Assembly: GCA_028282705.1 (NCBI GenBank)
Contig: JANQHI010000031.1
Location: forward strand, 62,001-126,000
Direction: 5' to 3'
Length of the DNA: 64,000 bases
From: Prolixibacteraceae bacterium
GTDB taxonomy: Bacteria > Bacteroidota > Bacteroidia > Bacteroidales > Prolixibacteraceae
Within the stretch, counting starts at the first letter, position 1. Every line of letters starts with the position of its first letter. Below are positions 26,456-35,086 of the stretch, piece after piece. The notes beneath the pieces were generated by a model. The model had not been told where the DNA came from. It made no database searches and was given only the letters and a program-made list of their open reading frames with translations. A program made the position numbers and the translations under genes.

Positions 26456-29167
26456 ATGGCAAAACACGTTTATACATTCGGCGCAGGGAAAGCCGAAGGT
26501 AAAGCAGACATGAAAAACCTCCTTGGAGGTAAAGGAGCGAACTTAGCAGAAATGAACTTGATCGGGGTGCCAGTTCCTGCAGGATTTACAATTACAACTG
26601 AAGTTTGTACTGCATATAACAAACTTGGAAAAGATGCTACAGTTGAAATGATTAAAGCTGAAGTAGAAAAAGCTGTTGCAGATACTGAAGTTGCAATGAA
26701 TGCCAAATTTGGCACAAAAGGTGAAGCTTTTCCTCTAATGCTTTCTGTACGTTCAGGAGCTCGTGTTTCAATGCCCGGCATGATGAACACTGTCCTTAAC
26801 CTTGGGATGAATGATGATGCTGTAAAAATCTTAGCTGAAAAATCAGGAAACGAACAATTTGCTTATGATTCATACCGCCGTTTTATCCAAATGTATGGAG
26901 ATGTTGTAATGCATGTTGAAGCAGAGGAAGGTGAATATGATCCATTTGAAGAAGTATTGGACCGTATTAAAGATGAGAAGGGCTATAAAACTGATGCTGA
27001 AATCACAGCAGATGACCTTAAAGGCATTGTAGAAGAATTTAAAGCTATTGTAAAAGCTAAAGCTGGTAGGGAATTCCCTACTAACCCATGGGATCAATTA
27101 TGGGGTGCTGTTTGTGCTGTATTTGATTCATGGAATACACCACGTGCTATCCTTTACCGCCAGAAGGAGCAAATTCCTGAGGAATGGGGAACAGCTGTAA
27201 ACGTCCAGGCAATGGTGTATGGTAACATGGGCGACAATTCTGGTACGGGTGTTTGTTTCTCTCGTGATGCTGCAACTGGCGAAAATCTTTTTAATGGCGA
27301 ATACCTAATTAATGCTCAAGGTGAAGATGTTGTTGCAGGTGTCCGCACTCCACAGGAGATAACCCTGATAGGTTCTCGTCGTTGGGCGGAACGAAATGGA
27401 ACATCAGAAGAGAAAAGGAAAGAAACTTTCCCTTCATTAGAAGAAGCTATGCCAGAGGTATACAAACAATTAGATGACATTCAGCAAAAACTAGAAGATC
27501 ACTACAAAGATATGCAGGATATGGAGTTCACCATTCAAGATGGTAAACTTTGGATGTTGCAAACGCGTAATGGAAAACGTACAGGTGCTGCCATGGTGAA
27601 AATGGCTGTTGACATGCTTGAGGAAGGTATGATTGATGAAAAAACAGCATTATTACGCCAAGAGCCAAACAAACTTGATGAATTATTACACCCTGTATTT
27701 GATCAGGATGCAATTGCTAAAGCAACTGTATTAAGTAAAGGCCTTCCTGCATCTCCAGGTGCTGCAACAGGAATCTGTGCATTCACAGCTGACAGAGCTG
27801 AAGAGTTAGCTGCTCAAGGCAAAAAAGTAATTTTAGTGCGCCGTGAAACATCTCCTGAAGATTTGGCTGGTATGTATGCTGCTGAAGGTATCCTTACAGA
27901 ACGTGGAGGTATGACTTCACATGCTGCAGTTGTTGCACGTGGTATGGGTAAGTGCTGTGTTTCTTCTGCTGCTGGTATTACTGTTTCCATGACATCAATG
28001 AAAATTGGTGATAAAGAATATAAAGAAGGTGATTTCATTTCATTGAACGGAACAACTGGTGAAGTTTATGACGGTGAGGTTGCAACTATCACTCCATCGC
28101 TAGATGGTGACTTCGGTAAAGTTATGGATTGGGCTGAGGACAATACAAGAATGTATGTTCGTACAAATGCCGATTCTCCTGCCGATGCAAAAACAGCTCG
28201 AGAATTTGGTGCAAAAGGTATTGGCCTTTGCCGCACAGAACATATGTTCTTCGAAGGCGACCGTATCTGGAAAATGCGTGAAATGATTCTTGCAGAAGAT
28301 GTTGAAGGTCGTAAAGCAGCTCTTGCTAAATTATTACCAATTCAGCGTGAAGACTTCTATGGAATCCTTAAGGCAATGGACGGATTTGGTGTAACTATCC
28401 GTTTGCTTGACCCACCATTGCATGAGTTCACTCCAAACGATGAATCTTCTCAAAAAGAGATGGCCAAAAAATTGGGTGTTACTTATGGAGAGGTAAAAGA
28501 AAAAGTTGAAGGACTTCACGAATTCAACCCAATGTTAGGTCACCGTGGTTGTCGTTTAGGAAATACTTATCCTGAAATTACAGAAACTCAGGCTCGCGCG
28601 ATTATTGAAGCAGCTTGTGACCTGAAAAAAGAAGGATTGGATCCAAAACCAGAAATTATGGTTCCGCTTATCGGTACTGTAAAAGAATTCAAACTTCAGG
28701 AAGAAATTATCCGTTCGGTTGCTACACAGGTAATGGAAGAAAAAGGTGTTGAGGTTGACTACATGGTTGGAACTATGATTGAGATTCCTCGCGCTGCATT
28801 AACTGCTAACGAAGTTGCTGAAGTTGCTGAATTCTTCTCTTTCGGAACAAACGATTTAACTCAGATGACCTTTGGTTACTCTCGTGATGATGCTGCTAAA
28901 TTCTTACCAGTTTACATTGAAAAAGGTATCTTGAAACAAGATCCATTCGAAGCACTTGACCAAACAGGTGTTGGACAATTGGTAGAAATTGCATCAGAAA
29001 GAGGACGCGCCGCAAACGAAAACCTTAAATTAGGTATTTGTGGCGAGCATGGTGGTGAGCCATCATCAGTTGAGTTCTGCCACAGGACTGGATTAGACTA
29101 TGTAAGTTGTTCCCCATTCCGTGTACCTATTGCACGCGTTGCAGCAGCTCAAGCAAATATTAAGTAA
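26456..29167 (+). CDS. ppdK: Pyruvate, phosphate dikinase
   Basis: Interconverts pyruvate + ATP + Pi and PEP + AMP + PPi. 903 residues, normal length. The N-terminal nucleotide domain has LLGGKGANLAEM. The swivelling phosphohistidine domain has RGGMTSHAAVVARGMGKCC with the catalytic His (about residue 482). The C-terminal TIM barrel has FFSFGTNDLTQM and LGICGEHGG, where Cys acts as acid/base. The codon choice differs from neighbours: Arg is mostly CGT/CGC here but AGG in most other genes. Monocistronic with a strong terminator. With PFP it forms a PPi-linked glycolytic pair. Confidence 0.97.
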   Translation: MAKHVYTFGAGKAEGKADMKNLLGGKGANLAEMNLIGVPVPAGFTITTEVCTAYNKLGKDATVEMIKAEVEKAVADTEVAMNAKFGTKGEAFPLMLSVRSGARVSMPGMMNTVLNLGMNDDAVKILAEKSGNEQFAYDSYRRFIQMYGDVVMHVEAEEGEYDPFEEVLDRIKDEKGYKTDAEITADDLKGIVEEFKAIVKAKAGREFPTNPWDQLWGAVCAVFDSWNTPRAILYRQKEQIPEEWGTAVNVQAMVYGNMGDNSGTGVCFSRDAATGENLFNGEYLINAQGEDVVAGVRTPQEITLIGSRRWAERNGTSEEKRKETFPSLEEAMPEVYKQLDDIQQKLEDHYKDMQDMEFTIQDGKLWMLQTRNGKRTGAAMVKMAVDMLEEGMIDEKTALLRQEPNKLDELLHPVFDQDAIAKATVLSKGLPASPGAATGICAFTADRAEELAAQGKKVILVRRETSPEDLAGMYAAEGILTERGGMTSHAAVVARGMGKCCVSSAAGITVSMTSMKIGDKEYKEGDFISLNGTTGEVYDGEVATITPSLDGDFGKVMDWAEDNTRMYVRTNADSPADAKTAREFGAKGIGLCRTEHMFFEGDRIWKMREMILAEDVEGRKAALAKLLPIQREDFYGILKAMDGFGVTIRLLDPPLHEFTPNDESSQKEMAKKLGVTYGEVKEKVEGLHEFNPMLGHRGCRLGNTYPEITETQARAIIEAACDLKKEGLDPKPEIMVPLIGTVKEFKLQEEIIRSVATQVMEEKGVEVDYMVGTMIEIPRAALTANEVAEVAEFFSFGTNDLTQMTFGYSRDDAAKFLPVYIEKGILKQDPFEALDQTGVGQLVEIASERGRAANENLKLGICGEHGGEPSSVEFCHRTGLDYVSCSPFRVPIARVAAAQANIK

Positions 29168-29188
29168 ATGGTTGATTAAACCAAATAG

Positions 29189-29219
29189 AAAAGGGCTTTC
29201 GTTTTTGAAAGCCCTTTTT
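29189..29219. terminator. Terminator between ppdK and the His/Tyr-rich gene
   Basis: AAAAGGGCTTTC/GAAAGCCCTTTT stem with GTTTTT loop, followed by T residues on the plus strand and by a T-rich tract on the minus strand. It serves the convergent ppdK and secreted-protein genes. Confidence 0.88.
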
Positions 29220-29249
29220 ATTTTCGATGAAATTTCAACTGGCTAGATC

Positions 29250-30275
29250 TTAACGGTAATAATCTTCATAGTAGTAATCATTATAATAATGGTCATGGTT
29301 TACATAATACCTTTCAGGGAAATGAACCAAGCGATACCCATTCCATCCACGTTCAAAAAATAAATTTCCAACCCTGAAATACATATACCCATTAATGTAT
29401 ACTATCTCATACCCGTGAGGTAAATGGTTAAATACCATCCCAAAAGGAATATCAACCAGTACATATCCTATGCCTCTTCTGTATTTGTAAAAATATCCAT
29501 CATGGCAATAATACTTATGCCGGTTATGGTAAAAAACGTGTGGTACAATAGTGAATCTTTTAATTACATGCCCAAACCTTTTGTGGTGATAATAATGGGG
29601 ATGGTGTAGGTAGTTATGAAACCTGTAATAACTATAATAATCCTTCCAGCTATTATGGTTCCATTTATAATGCTGCCACCTATGGTCCCAGTATTTATGG
29701 TGTCTATTATACTTATGCTTGTAAGCATGCTTACTGTTGCGATTTTTATGGCTCCAGTATTTATTACTACCCCTGTAATTTTTAGAAGGAGTCCTGCGAT
29801 CCTCATACCTATATCTAATATCCCTTTCTTTCAGCCTATTGTATCTATTGTTATGGGTATAATTTTTCTTGCTCCTTGTACTTGTTTTTGGATCATGCCT
29901 GTAAGTCCTTGTATTAGGTTTTTGGGATACATTGTTCCTGGAAACTTGCCTGTCAGTCCTATTAACTGCTTTATTTCTTTGGTAAGGGCTTTTCTTTGTG
30001 GTATTTGCTACCCTTCTTTCTGAAGGCCTTTTGTTATCCCATGTTTTGATAGCTTTACGTGAAGTGCTATTGTAATTGCGCCTGGTTGGTGTATTTATTT
30101 TGCGAGCCTTTGTATTTTGCTTTGTTGAAACGTTTTTTGTCCTTGGAGCAACAGTCCTACGTCTCCGGTCATTATCACCAGACCTTCTTTGAGCTTCAGC
30201 AGGTATTGCTAATATTGTGATGGCAGCTGCCAGAGTAATCATCATAGCAATCAGCCTTATTTTAGTTGTTTTCAT
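29250..30275 (-). CDS. Secreted, highly basic His/Tyr/Arg/Asn-rich protein
   Basis: 341 residues. An N-terminal signal peptide (MKTTKIRLIAMMITLAAAITIL, ending AEA-QRR) directs export. The next 150 residues are extremely Arg/Lys/Thr/Asn-rich and probably disordered. Residues about 160-260 are packed with His, Tyr, Trp and Lys (KYWDHRWQHYKWNHNSW). A C-terminal region resembles the DUF6515-type beta domain found in envelope proteins (GIGYVLVDIPFGMVFNHLPHGYEIVYINGYMYF). The last 20 residues are Tyr/Asp-rich. Composition suggests binding of metals, polyanions or cell wall. Function unknown. Confidence 0.8.
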   Translation of the reverse strand: MKTTKIRLIAMMITLAAAITILAIPAEAQRRSGDNDRRRRTVAPRTKNVSTKQNTKARKINTPTRRNYNSTSRKAIKTWDNKRPSERRVANTTKKSPYQRNKAVNRTDRQVSRNNVSQKPNTRTYRHDPKTSTRSKKNYTHNNRYNRLKERDIRYRYEDRRTPSKNYRGSNKYWSHKNRNSKHAYKHKYNRHHKYWDHRWQHYKWNHNSWKDYYSYYRFHNYLHHPHYYHHKRFGHVIKRFTIVPHVFYHNRHKYYCHDGYFYKYRRGIGYVLVDIPFGMVFNHLPHGYEIVYINGYMYFRVGNLFFERGWNGYRLVHFPERYYVNHDHYYNDYYYEDYYR

Positions 30276-30524
30276 GGCTAATTATTTTAAGTTTCAAATA
30301 ACCTACTATTTATGGCGCCATGTTCAAAGTAATATTACACTGGCTATGTTGCAAAGCCTGTGCCAAAATATCATATCCACAAAAGAGGATCAATAAAAAC
30401 CTCATTAACTGGGCAGTAGGCAAATGAATATTATATTACATATTATCCCTTTTCCACGCCATTAATTCATTCTATTAACATAACCAGGATTTAGAAGAGA
30501 AATATTATTTTTGCATAAAAAATT

Positions 30525-30947
30525 TTGGGAAGGATATTAGCAATAGATTATGGGAAAAAGAGGGTAGGTTTAGCAGTAACTGACCCCTTGCAGATTGTTG
30601 CCAACAAGCTTACAACTGTAAGGACACATGAACTTCTGGATTTTTTGAAAGATTATTTCAAGAAAGAAGAAATAGAAAGTATAGTTATAGGTTATCCAAG
30701 GCAAATGAACAATGAAGCCTCTGAAGCTGTTCGTTACATAAATCCTTTTATAAAAAAAATACAAAAGCTTCACCCTGAATTACCTGTTCATTTGGTTGAT
30801 GAAAGGTTTACTTCAAAAATAGCTTTTCAAACTATGATTGATGGGGGCGTTAAGAAAAAAGGCAGGCGAAATAAAGAATTGGTAGATGCAATTAGTGCTA
30901 CCATTATTTTACAATCATTCCTGGAAGAAAAAAGATTTAAAAAATGA
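30525..30947 (+). CDS. ruvX: Putative pre-16S rRNA nuclease/Holliday-junction resolvase RuvX (YqgF)
   Basis: 140 residues of the RNase H-like YqgF family, which processes the 16S rRNA 5' end. GRILAIDYGKKRVGLAVTD carries the first catalytic Asp, IVIGYPRQMN the Glu-equivalent strand, and LVDERFTSK plus VDAISATIIL the remaining acidic sites. It starts at TTG (30525), since there is no in-frame ATG near the conserved MGRILA start. The 3' end overlaps the deformylase gene by 4 bases (ATGA), so both are co-translated. Confidence 0.93.
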   Translation: MGRILAIDYGKKRVGLAVTDPLQIVANKLTTVRTHELLDFLKDYFKKEEIESIVIGYPRQMNNEASEAVRYINPFIKKIQKLHPELPVHLVDERFTSKIAFQTMIDGGVKKKGRRNKELVDAISATIILQSFLEEKRFKK

Positions 30948-31501
30948 AATATCCAATAACTGTATATGGTAACCCCATCCTTAGGAAAGTTGCCCAGCCC
31001 ATTGACAAAGACTTTGAAAACCTGGAAGATTTTTTGGCTAATATGTGGGAAACCATGTATTATTCAGATGGGGTTGGGTTAGCTGCACCACAAGTACATA
31101 AATCAATCAGGGTATTTGTGATTGATGCAACATCAGGTGCTGATGAAGAACCTAAATTAGTAAATTTTAAAAAGGTTTTTATCAACCCTGAAATTATTGA
31201 AACTTCGGGAGACCCAGTTATTATTAATGAAGGATGTTTGAGCCTTCCTGAAATCAGGGAAGATGTGACACGCCATGATTCTGTTACCATTAAGTTTTTG
31301 GATGAAAATTTCAAAGAACACATTGAAACTTATTCTGGGTTTGCTGCCCGTGTAATTCAGCATGAATATGACCACCTTGAAGGGAAACTTTTTATTGATT
31401 ACCTTGCACCTCTGAAAAAGAGGTTATTGAAAGGGAAATTGAATAACATTTCAAAAGGGAAAATAAACCCATCATATAGGATAAGGATACCTGGAAAATA
31501 A
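30944..31501 (+). CDS. def: Peptide deformylase
   Basis: Removes the formyl group from nascent N-termini. 185 residues, standard. The three metal-site motifs are present: GVGLAAPQV (about 42-50), EGCLSLPE with the Cys ligand (about 99-106), and HEYDHLEGKLFID, which supplies the two His ligands and catalytic Glu. Overlaps ruvX by 4 bases. Comes before comEC, but a separate ECF-like promoter lies between them. Confidence 0.97.
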   Translation: MKYPITVYGNPILRKVAQPIDKDFENLEDFLANMWETMYYSDGVGLAAPQVHKSIRVFVIDATSGADEEPKLVNFKKVFINPEIIETSGDPVIINEGCLSLPEIREDVTRHDSVTIKFLDENFKEHIETYSGFAARVIQHEYDHLEGKLFIDYLAPLKKRLLKGKLNNISKGKINPSYRIRIPGK

Positions 31502-31550
31502 AAACTGTTTTAGGCTTCCTGTTTTAAATATTTTATAAATCTAAAAAAAC

Positions 31551-31576
31551 TGTAACAATTCCCATTCTTTAACGTT
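31551..31576 (+). promoter_or_regulatory. ECF-sigma-type promoter candidate of comEC
   Basis: TGTAAC (31551-31556), exactly 16 bases, then CGTT (31573-31576). Same spacing and -35 as the two promoters at the ECF sigma locus (58303-58379), with one base different in the -10. Initiation near 31583 would give a leader of about 24 bases. Confidence 0.45.
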
Positions 31577-31606
31577 TAAGCTCCTAATGTTATAAACCTC
31601 AAATAA

Positions 31607-33619
31607 TTGGAGGATATATTAAAAAAGATACCATTTTTAAGGATATTAATAAGCTTTGTTCTAGGCATTGCCCTAGCTGACCAGATTGTTAATCTTCAAG
31701 GACACTTTATTGTCCTTACATTATTTATAATAACACTACTCTTTTATGCACTAAACTCCAAACACAATTATTTAGCCCAACAAGTATATGGTTTTGTATT
31801 ATCAATCTTTATTTTTTCGTGTGGTTATACTTATACCCAGGTTTTTAATGATACAAAAGATGATTGTTTAAATGGTGAGTATTACCAGGCAATGTTTCTT
31901 GAAAAGCCTGTCAAAAAATCAAAATCCTATAAATCAGAGATAAAACTTCTTAAAGTGGTAAGCTTTGGAAAAGGTACTAAAACAAAAGAACATTTAATTG
32001 CTTATTTTCAGCCAGGTAATGGTATAGACACCTTTAAGGCTGGGGATCAGATATTATTCAAAACACACCCTGAATTCATAAAAAATGCAGGCAACCCTCA
32101 TGAATTCAATTACAAAAAATACTTGGCAAGGAAACGCATTTACAGGCAGGTTTATTTATACCAGGGTAAATGGAAACCCTTCACAGGCCTGTCTGCAAAT
32201 ACCATTCAAACTTTTGCTGAGAAAATTCGTGAAAGCCTGCTCTCAATTTATAGGGATAACAATTTATCTGAAGAAAAATTTACCATTTTATCAGCCCTTA
32301 CATTGGGCTATAAAGAAGTTTTAGGCCCTGAAGTTAAAGCTGTTTTTGCTTCTGCTGGTGCCATGCATATTTTAGCTGTCTCAGGATTGCATGTTGGGAT
32401 AATTTACCTAATTTTCAATTTCCTTTTTGGTTTTTTAAAAACACAGAAAAATGGAAGGCTTTTCTTTACCATCACTTCCATTCTAGTTTTATGGTGTTAT
32501 GCTATCATCACAGGGCTTTCACCATCAGTATTAAGGGCAGCCACCATGTTTTCATTTTTGATCATTGGGAATAACTTAAACAGGCCTGTAAATGTATACA
32601 ACTCCCTTGCTGCATCAGCATTCTTATTGTTAATGTTTAACCCTAACCTGCTTTTTGAGGTTGGGTTCCAATTGTCCTACACAGCAGTAGTTGGAATAGT
32701 TTTTTTCCAACCTAAATTTTATAAACTACTTATTTTTAGGAACTGGCTGGGAGATAAACTATGGGCATTATTTACAGTATCCCTATCTGCCCAGTTATCC
32801 ACGTTGCCATTCTCACTCTATTATTTTAACCAATTCCCTGTTTATGCCTGGCTATCAAACTTTGTAGTTATTCCTGCTGCTTTTATCTTCATTTTCATGG
32901 GAATGTCAATCCTTATATTTTCACCCATTGATACCATTTCCGGGTTTTTAGGAAAGCTGACATCCATTTTAGTGGATTTGCTCTATTCTTTTTTATCATC
33001 ATTCAGACACCTACCCTATTATTTGATACAGGGTATCTATATATCACAAACCCAAATGATTTTGTTATTAATTACCCTGCTATTGATAATGCTTTTCATA
33101 ACCAACAAAAAAACCATCCACTTAAAACTTACATTAGTTGCTATTTGCCTGGTTTTTGCAGTAAGTATTTCCCAAAAATATACTTGCCTGAAACAAAAAG
33201 AAATCATTATTTATAGTAATGGGAAAAAGAAACTCATCCATTTTATAGATGGCACTAAAAACTACCTGGTATTTGAAAAACCAATCAATACAAACAGTAA
33301 GTATATTTTAAAGAATGTGTTGGTAAAGAAAAACCTGGATACCCCCATATGGCTGGATATCAACAAATTTTATGAAGATTCATGCCTGCTGATCACCCAA
33401 AACCTAATTTCATTTCATGGTAAAAATATTTTATTTGCAAATGGCACAATGCTTGCCCCTGGTTTTCAGGCTGACATATGTATATGCAACAATACCAGGA
33501 GCCTGAACTCTTTGCATTCATTCCCTGTTATTACTTATAACCCACACCTTAAAACCACATCAACAGATAAAAATATACACTGTATCAACACTGATGGTGC
33601 TTATGTATACAGGTTCTAA
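31607..33619 (+). CDS. comEC: ComEC/Rec2-type membrane protein without the beta-lactamase domain
   Basis: 670 residues. Two N-terminal helices are followed by a DUF4131-like soluble loop, then the competence (ComEC) membrane domain with HILAVSGLHVGIIYLIFNF (about 255-275) and LSPSVLRAATMF. The C-terminal part (about 520-670) is soluble but lacks the HxHxDH motif of the metallo-beta-lactamase domain of longer ComEC proteins. ComEC forms the channel that carries single-stranded DNA inward. The start is TTG at 31607; no ATG is near. Whether this organism is competent cannot be told from the window. Confidence 0.92.
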   Translation: MEDILKKIPFLRILISFVLGIALADQIVNLQGHFIVLTLFIITLLFYALNSKHNYLAQQVYGFVLSIFIFSCGYTYTQVFNDTKDDCLNGEYYQAMFLEKPVKKSKSYKSEIKLLKVVSFGKGTKTKEHLIAYFQPGNGIDTFKAGDQILFKTHPEFIKNAGNPHEFNYKKYLARKRIYRQVYLYQGKWKPFTGLSANTIQTFAEKIRESLLSIYRDNNLSEEKFTILSALTLGYKEVLGPEVKAVFASAGAMHILAVSGLHVGIIYLIFNFLFGFLKTQKNGRLFFTITSILVLWCYAIITGLSPSVLRAATMFSFLIIGNNLNRPVNVYNSLAASAFLLLMFNPNLLFEVGFQLSYTAVVGIVFFQPKFYKLLIFRNWLGDKLWALFTVSLSAQLSTLPFSLYYFNQFPVYAWLSNFVVIPAAFIFIFMGMSILIFSPIDTISGFLGKLTSILVDLLYSFLSSFRHLPYYLIQGIYISQTQMILLLITLLLIMLFITNKKTIHLKLTLVAICLVFAVSISQKYTCLKQKEIIIYSNGKKKLIHFIDGTKNYLVFEKPINTNSKYILKNVLVKKNLDTPIWLDINKFYEDSCLLITQNLISFHGKNILFANGTMLAPGFQADICICNNTRSLNSLHSFPVITYNPHLKTTSTDKNIHCINTDGAYVYRF

Positions 33620-33654
33620 ATATGCCAAACCACAGATGAAAAAAGAGTTAAATT

Positions 33655-33675
33655 AACATTGAAAAATGTTTTTTT
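33655..33675 (+). terminator. Terminator after comEC
   Basis: AACATT/AATGTT stem around GAAA, directly followed by five T. Short, AT-only stem, but the U-run and tetraloop are good. Confidence 0.65.
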
Positions 33676-33738
33676 GTTTTGATAGTTTAGTTCATTATAG
33701 TTTACTTTGTCCCGGCTGATGAAAGATGGAAATGTATT

Positions 33739-35073
33739 ATGAAAGTTGTTATTGCAGGCGCAGGAGAAGTAGGGACCCATCTGGCAACAATGCTCACAAA
33801 TGAAAAGCATGATATTGTTTTGCTTGATGATTCACCTGAAAAACTGGCCAAAATAAATCGTGAAGTTGACCTTTTAACCATTACTGGATCGGCACATTCC
33901 TTCCAGGATTTGAAAGATACAGGCATTGGAAAATCAGACTTGTTTATAGCTGTTACCCCATTTGAAGAAAGAAATGTACTGGCATGTTCAATGGCCAACT
34001 ACCTGGGTGTTGGCAGGACCATTGCCAGGATCAATAATTCTGAATACCTTAAACCAAGGTATAGGGAAAAGCTTGACAACCTTGGCATAAATGAGTTGAT
34101 ATACCCTGAAAGCCTTGCAGCAAAAGAAATTGTTGCATCAATCAAACAAACAGGAACCAGGCAATTGATTGAGTTCTCAAATGGGAAACTTATACTTTTA
34201 GGGATTAAGATCAGGGATAATGCCCCTATACTTAATAAAACCTTTCAGGAAGTATCCCTTATAAATGAAGGGATAAGGGCTGTTGCAATCAATAGGGAAA
34301 ACCAAACAATTATACCTAATGGGCAAGATTATGTCAAAGATGGTGATATTGTTTTCTTTATAACCACGAGGGCAAACCAACAAACTGTTTTTGACCTGTC
34401 TGGCAAGAAGCCTTTTGGTGTTAAAAACATTATGATTTTAGGGGGAAGCAGGATAGCCCAAAAAACTGTTGAAAAACTAGGAGACCAGTATCGCATAAAA
34501 ATTATTGAAAGCAACCTGGAGCGTTGCAAAAAAATTGCTGACAGGTTTGAAAATGTACTTGTTATAAATGGTGATGGCAGGAGCCTTGAATTATTAAAAG
34601 AGGAAGGTGTTGAGAAAATGGATGCTTTTGTGGCAGTAACTGGTAATTCAGAGACCAATGTACTTTCGTGCCACTTAGCCAAAACATCAGGTGTAAAAAG
34701 AACCATTGCTGAAGTTGAAAATTTAGCCTTTATGAGCATAGCTGAAAGCATGGATATTGGCAGCATTGTAAATAAAAAACTGATAGCAGCAAGCTACATT
34801 TATCGTTTTACCCTGAATGCAGAAATATCAAATGTGAAATGCCTTACTGCCTCAGATGCAGAGGTATTTGAGTTTATTGCCAAATCAAATGCTAAAATCA
34901 CCCAAAAACAAGTGAAAGACCTTGACTTTCCTGAAGAAGCATCTATTGGGGGATATATAAGAGGCAACCAGGGATATGTAGCTGATGGTGAAACGCAAAT
35001 TTCTGAAGGAGATAAAGTTGTGGTATTCACCCTCCCTTCTGGCATAAGTAAACTGGAAAAATACTTCAAATAA
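33739..35073 (+). CDS. trkA: Trk potassium uptake regulator TrkA
   Basis: 444 residues made of two RCK (KTN) repeats. Each has an N-terminal Rossmann fold with GAGEVGTHLA (first) and ILGGSRIAQK (second), and TrkA-C parts after each. The NAD-binding acidic residue follows strand 2 (VLLDD). It gates the membrane channel TrkH by nucleotide binding. The trkH gene follows after 13 bases, so they are one operon. Confidence 0.95.
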   Translation: MKVVIAGAGEVGTHLATMLTNEKHDIVLLDDSPEKLAKINREVDLLTITGSAHSFQDLKDTGIGKSDLFIAVTPFEERNVLACSMANYLGVGRTIARINNSEYLKPRYREKLDNLGINELIYPESLAAKEIVASIKQTGTRQLIEFSNGKLILLGIKIRDNAPILNKTFQEVSLINEGIRAVAINRENQTIIPNGQDYVKDGDIVFFITTRANQQTVFDLSGKKPFGVKNIMILGGSRIAQKTVEKLGDQYRIKIIESNLERCKKIADRFENVLVINGDGRSLELLKEEGVEKMDAFVAVTGNSETNVLSCHLAKTSGVKRTIAEVENLAFMSIAESMDIGSIVNKKLIAASYIYRFTLNAEISNVKCLTASDAEVFEFIAKSNAKITQKQVKDLDFPEEASIGGYIRGNQGYVADGETQISEGDKVVVFTLPSGISKLEKYFK

Positions 35074-35086
35074 CCAACCCAATATT

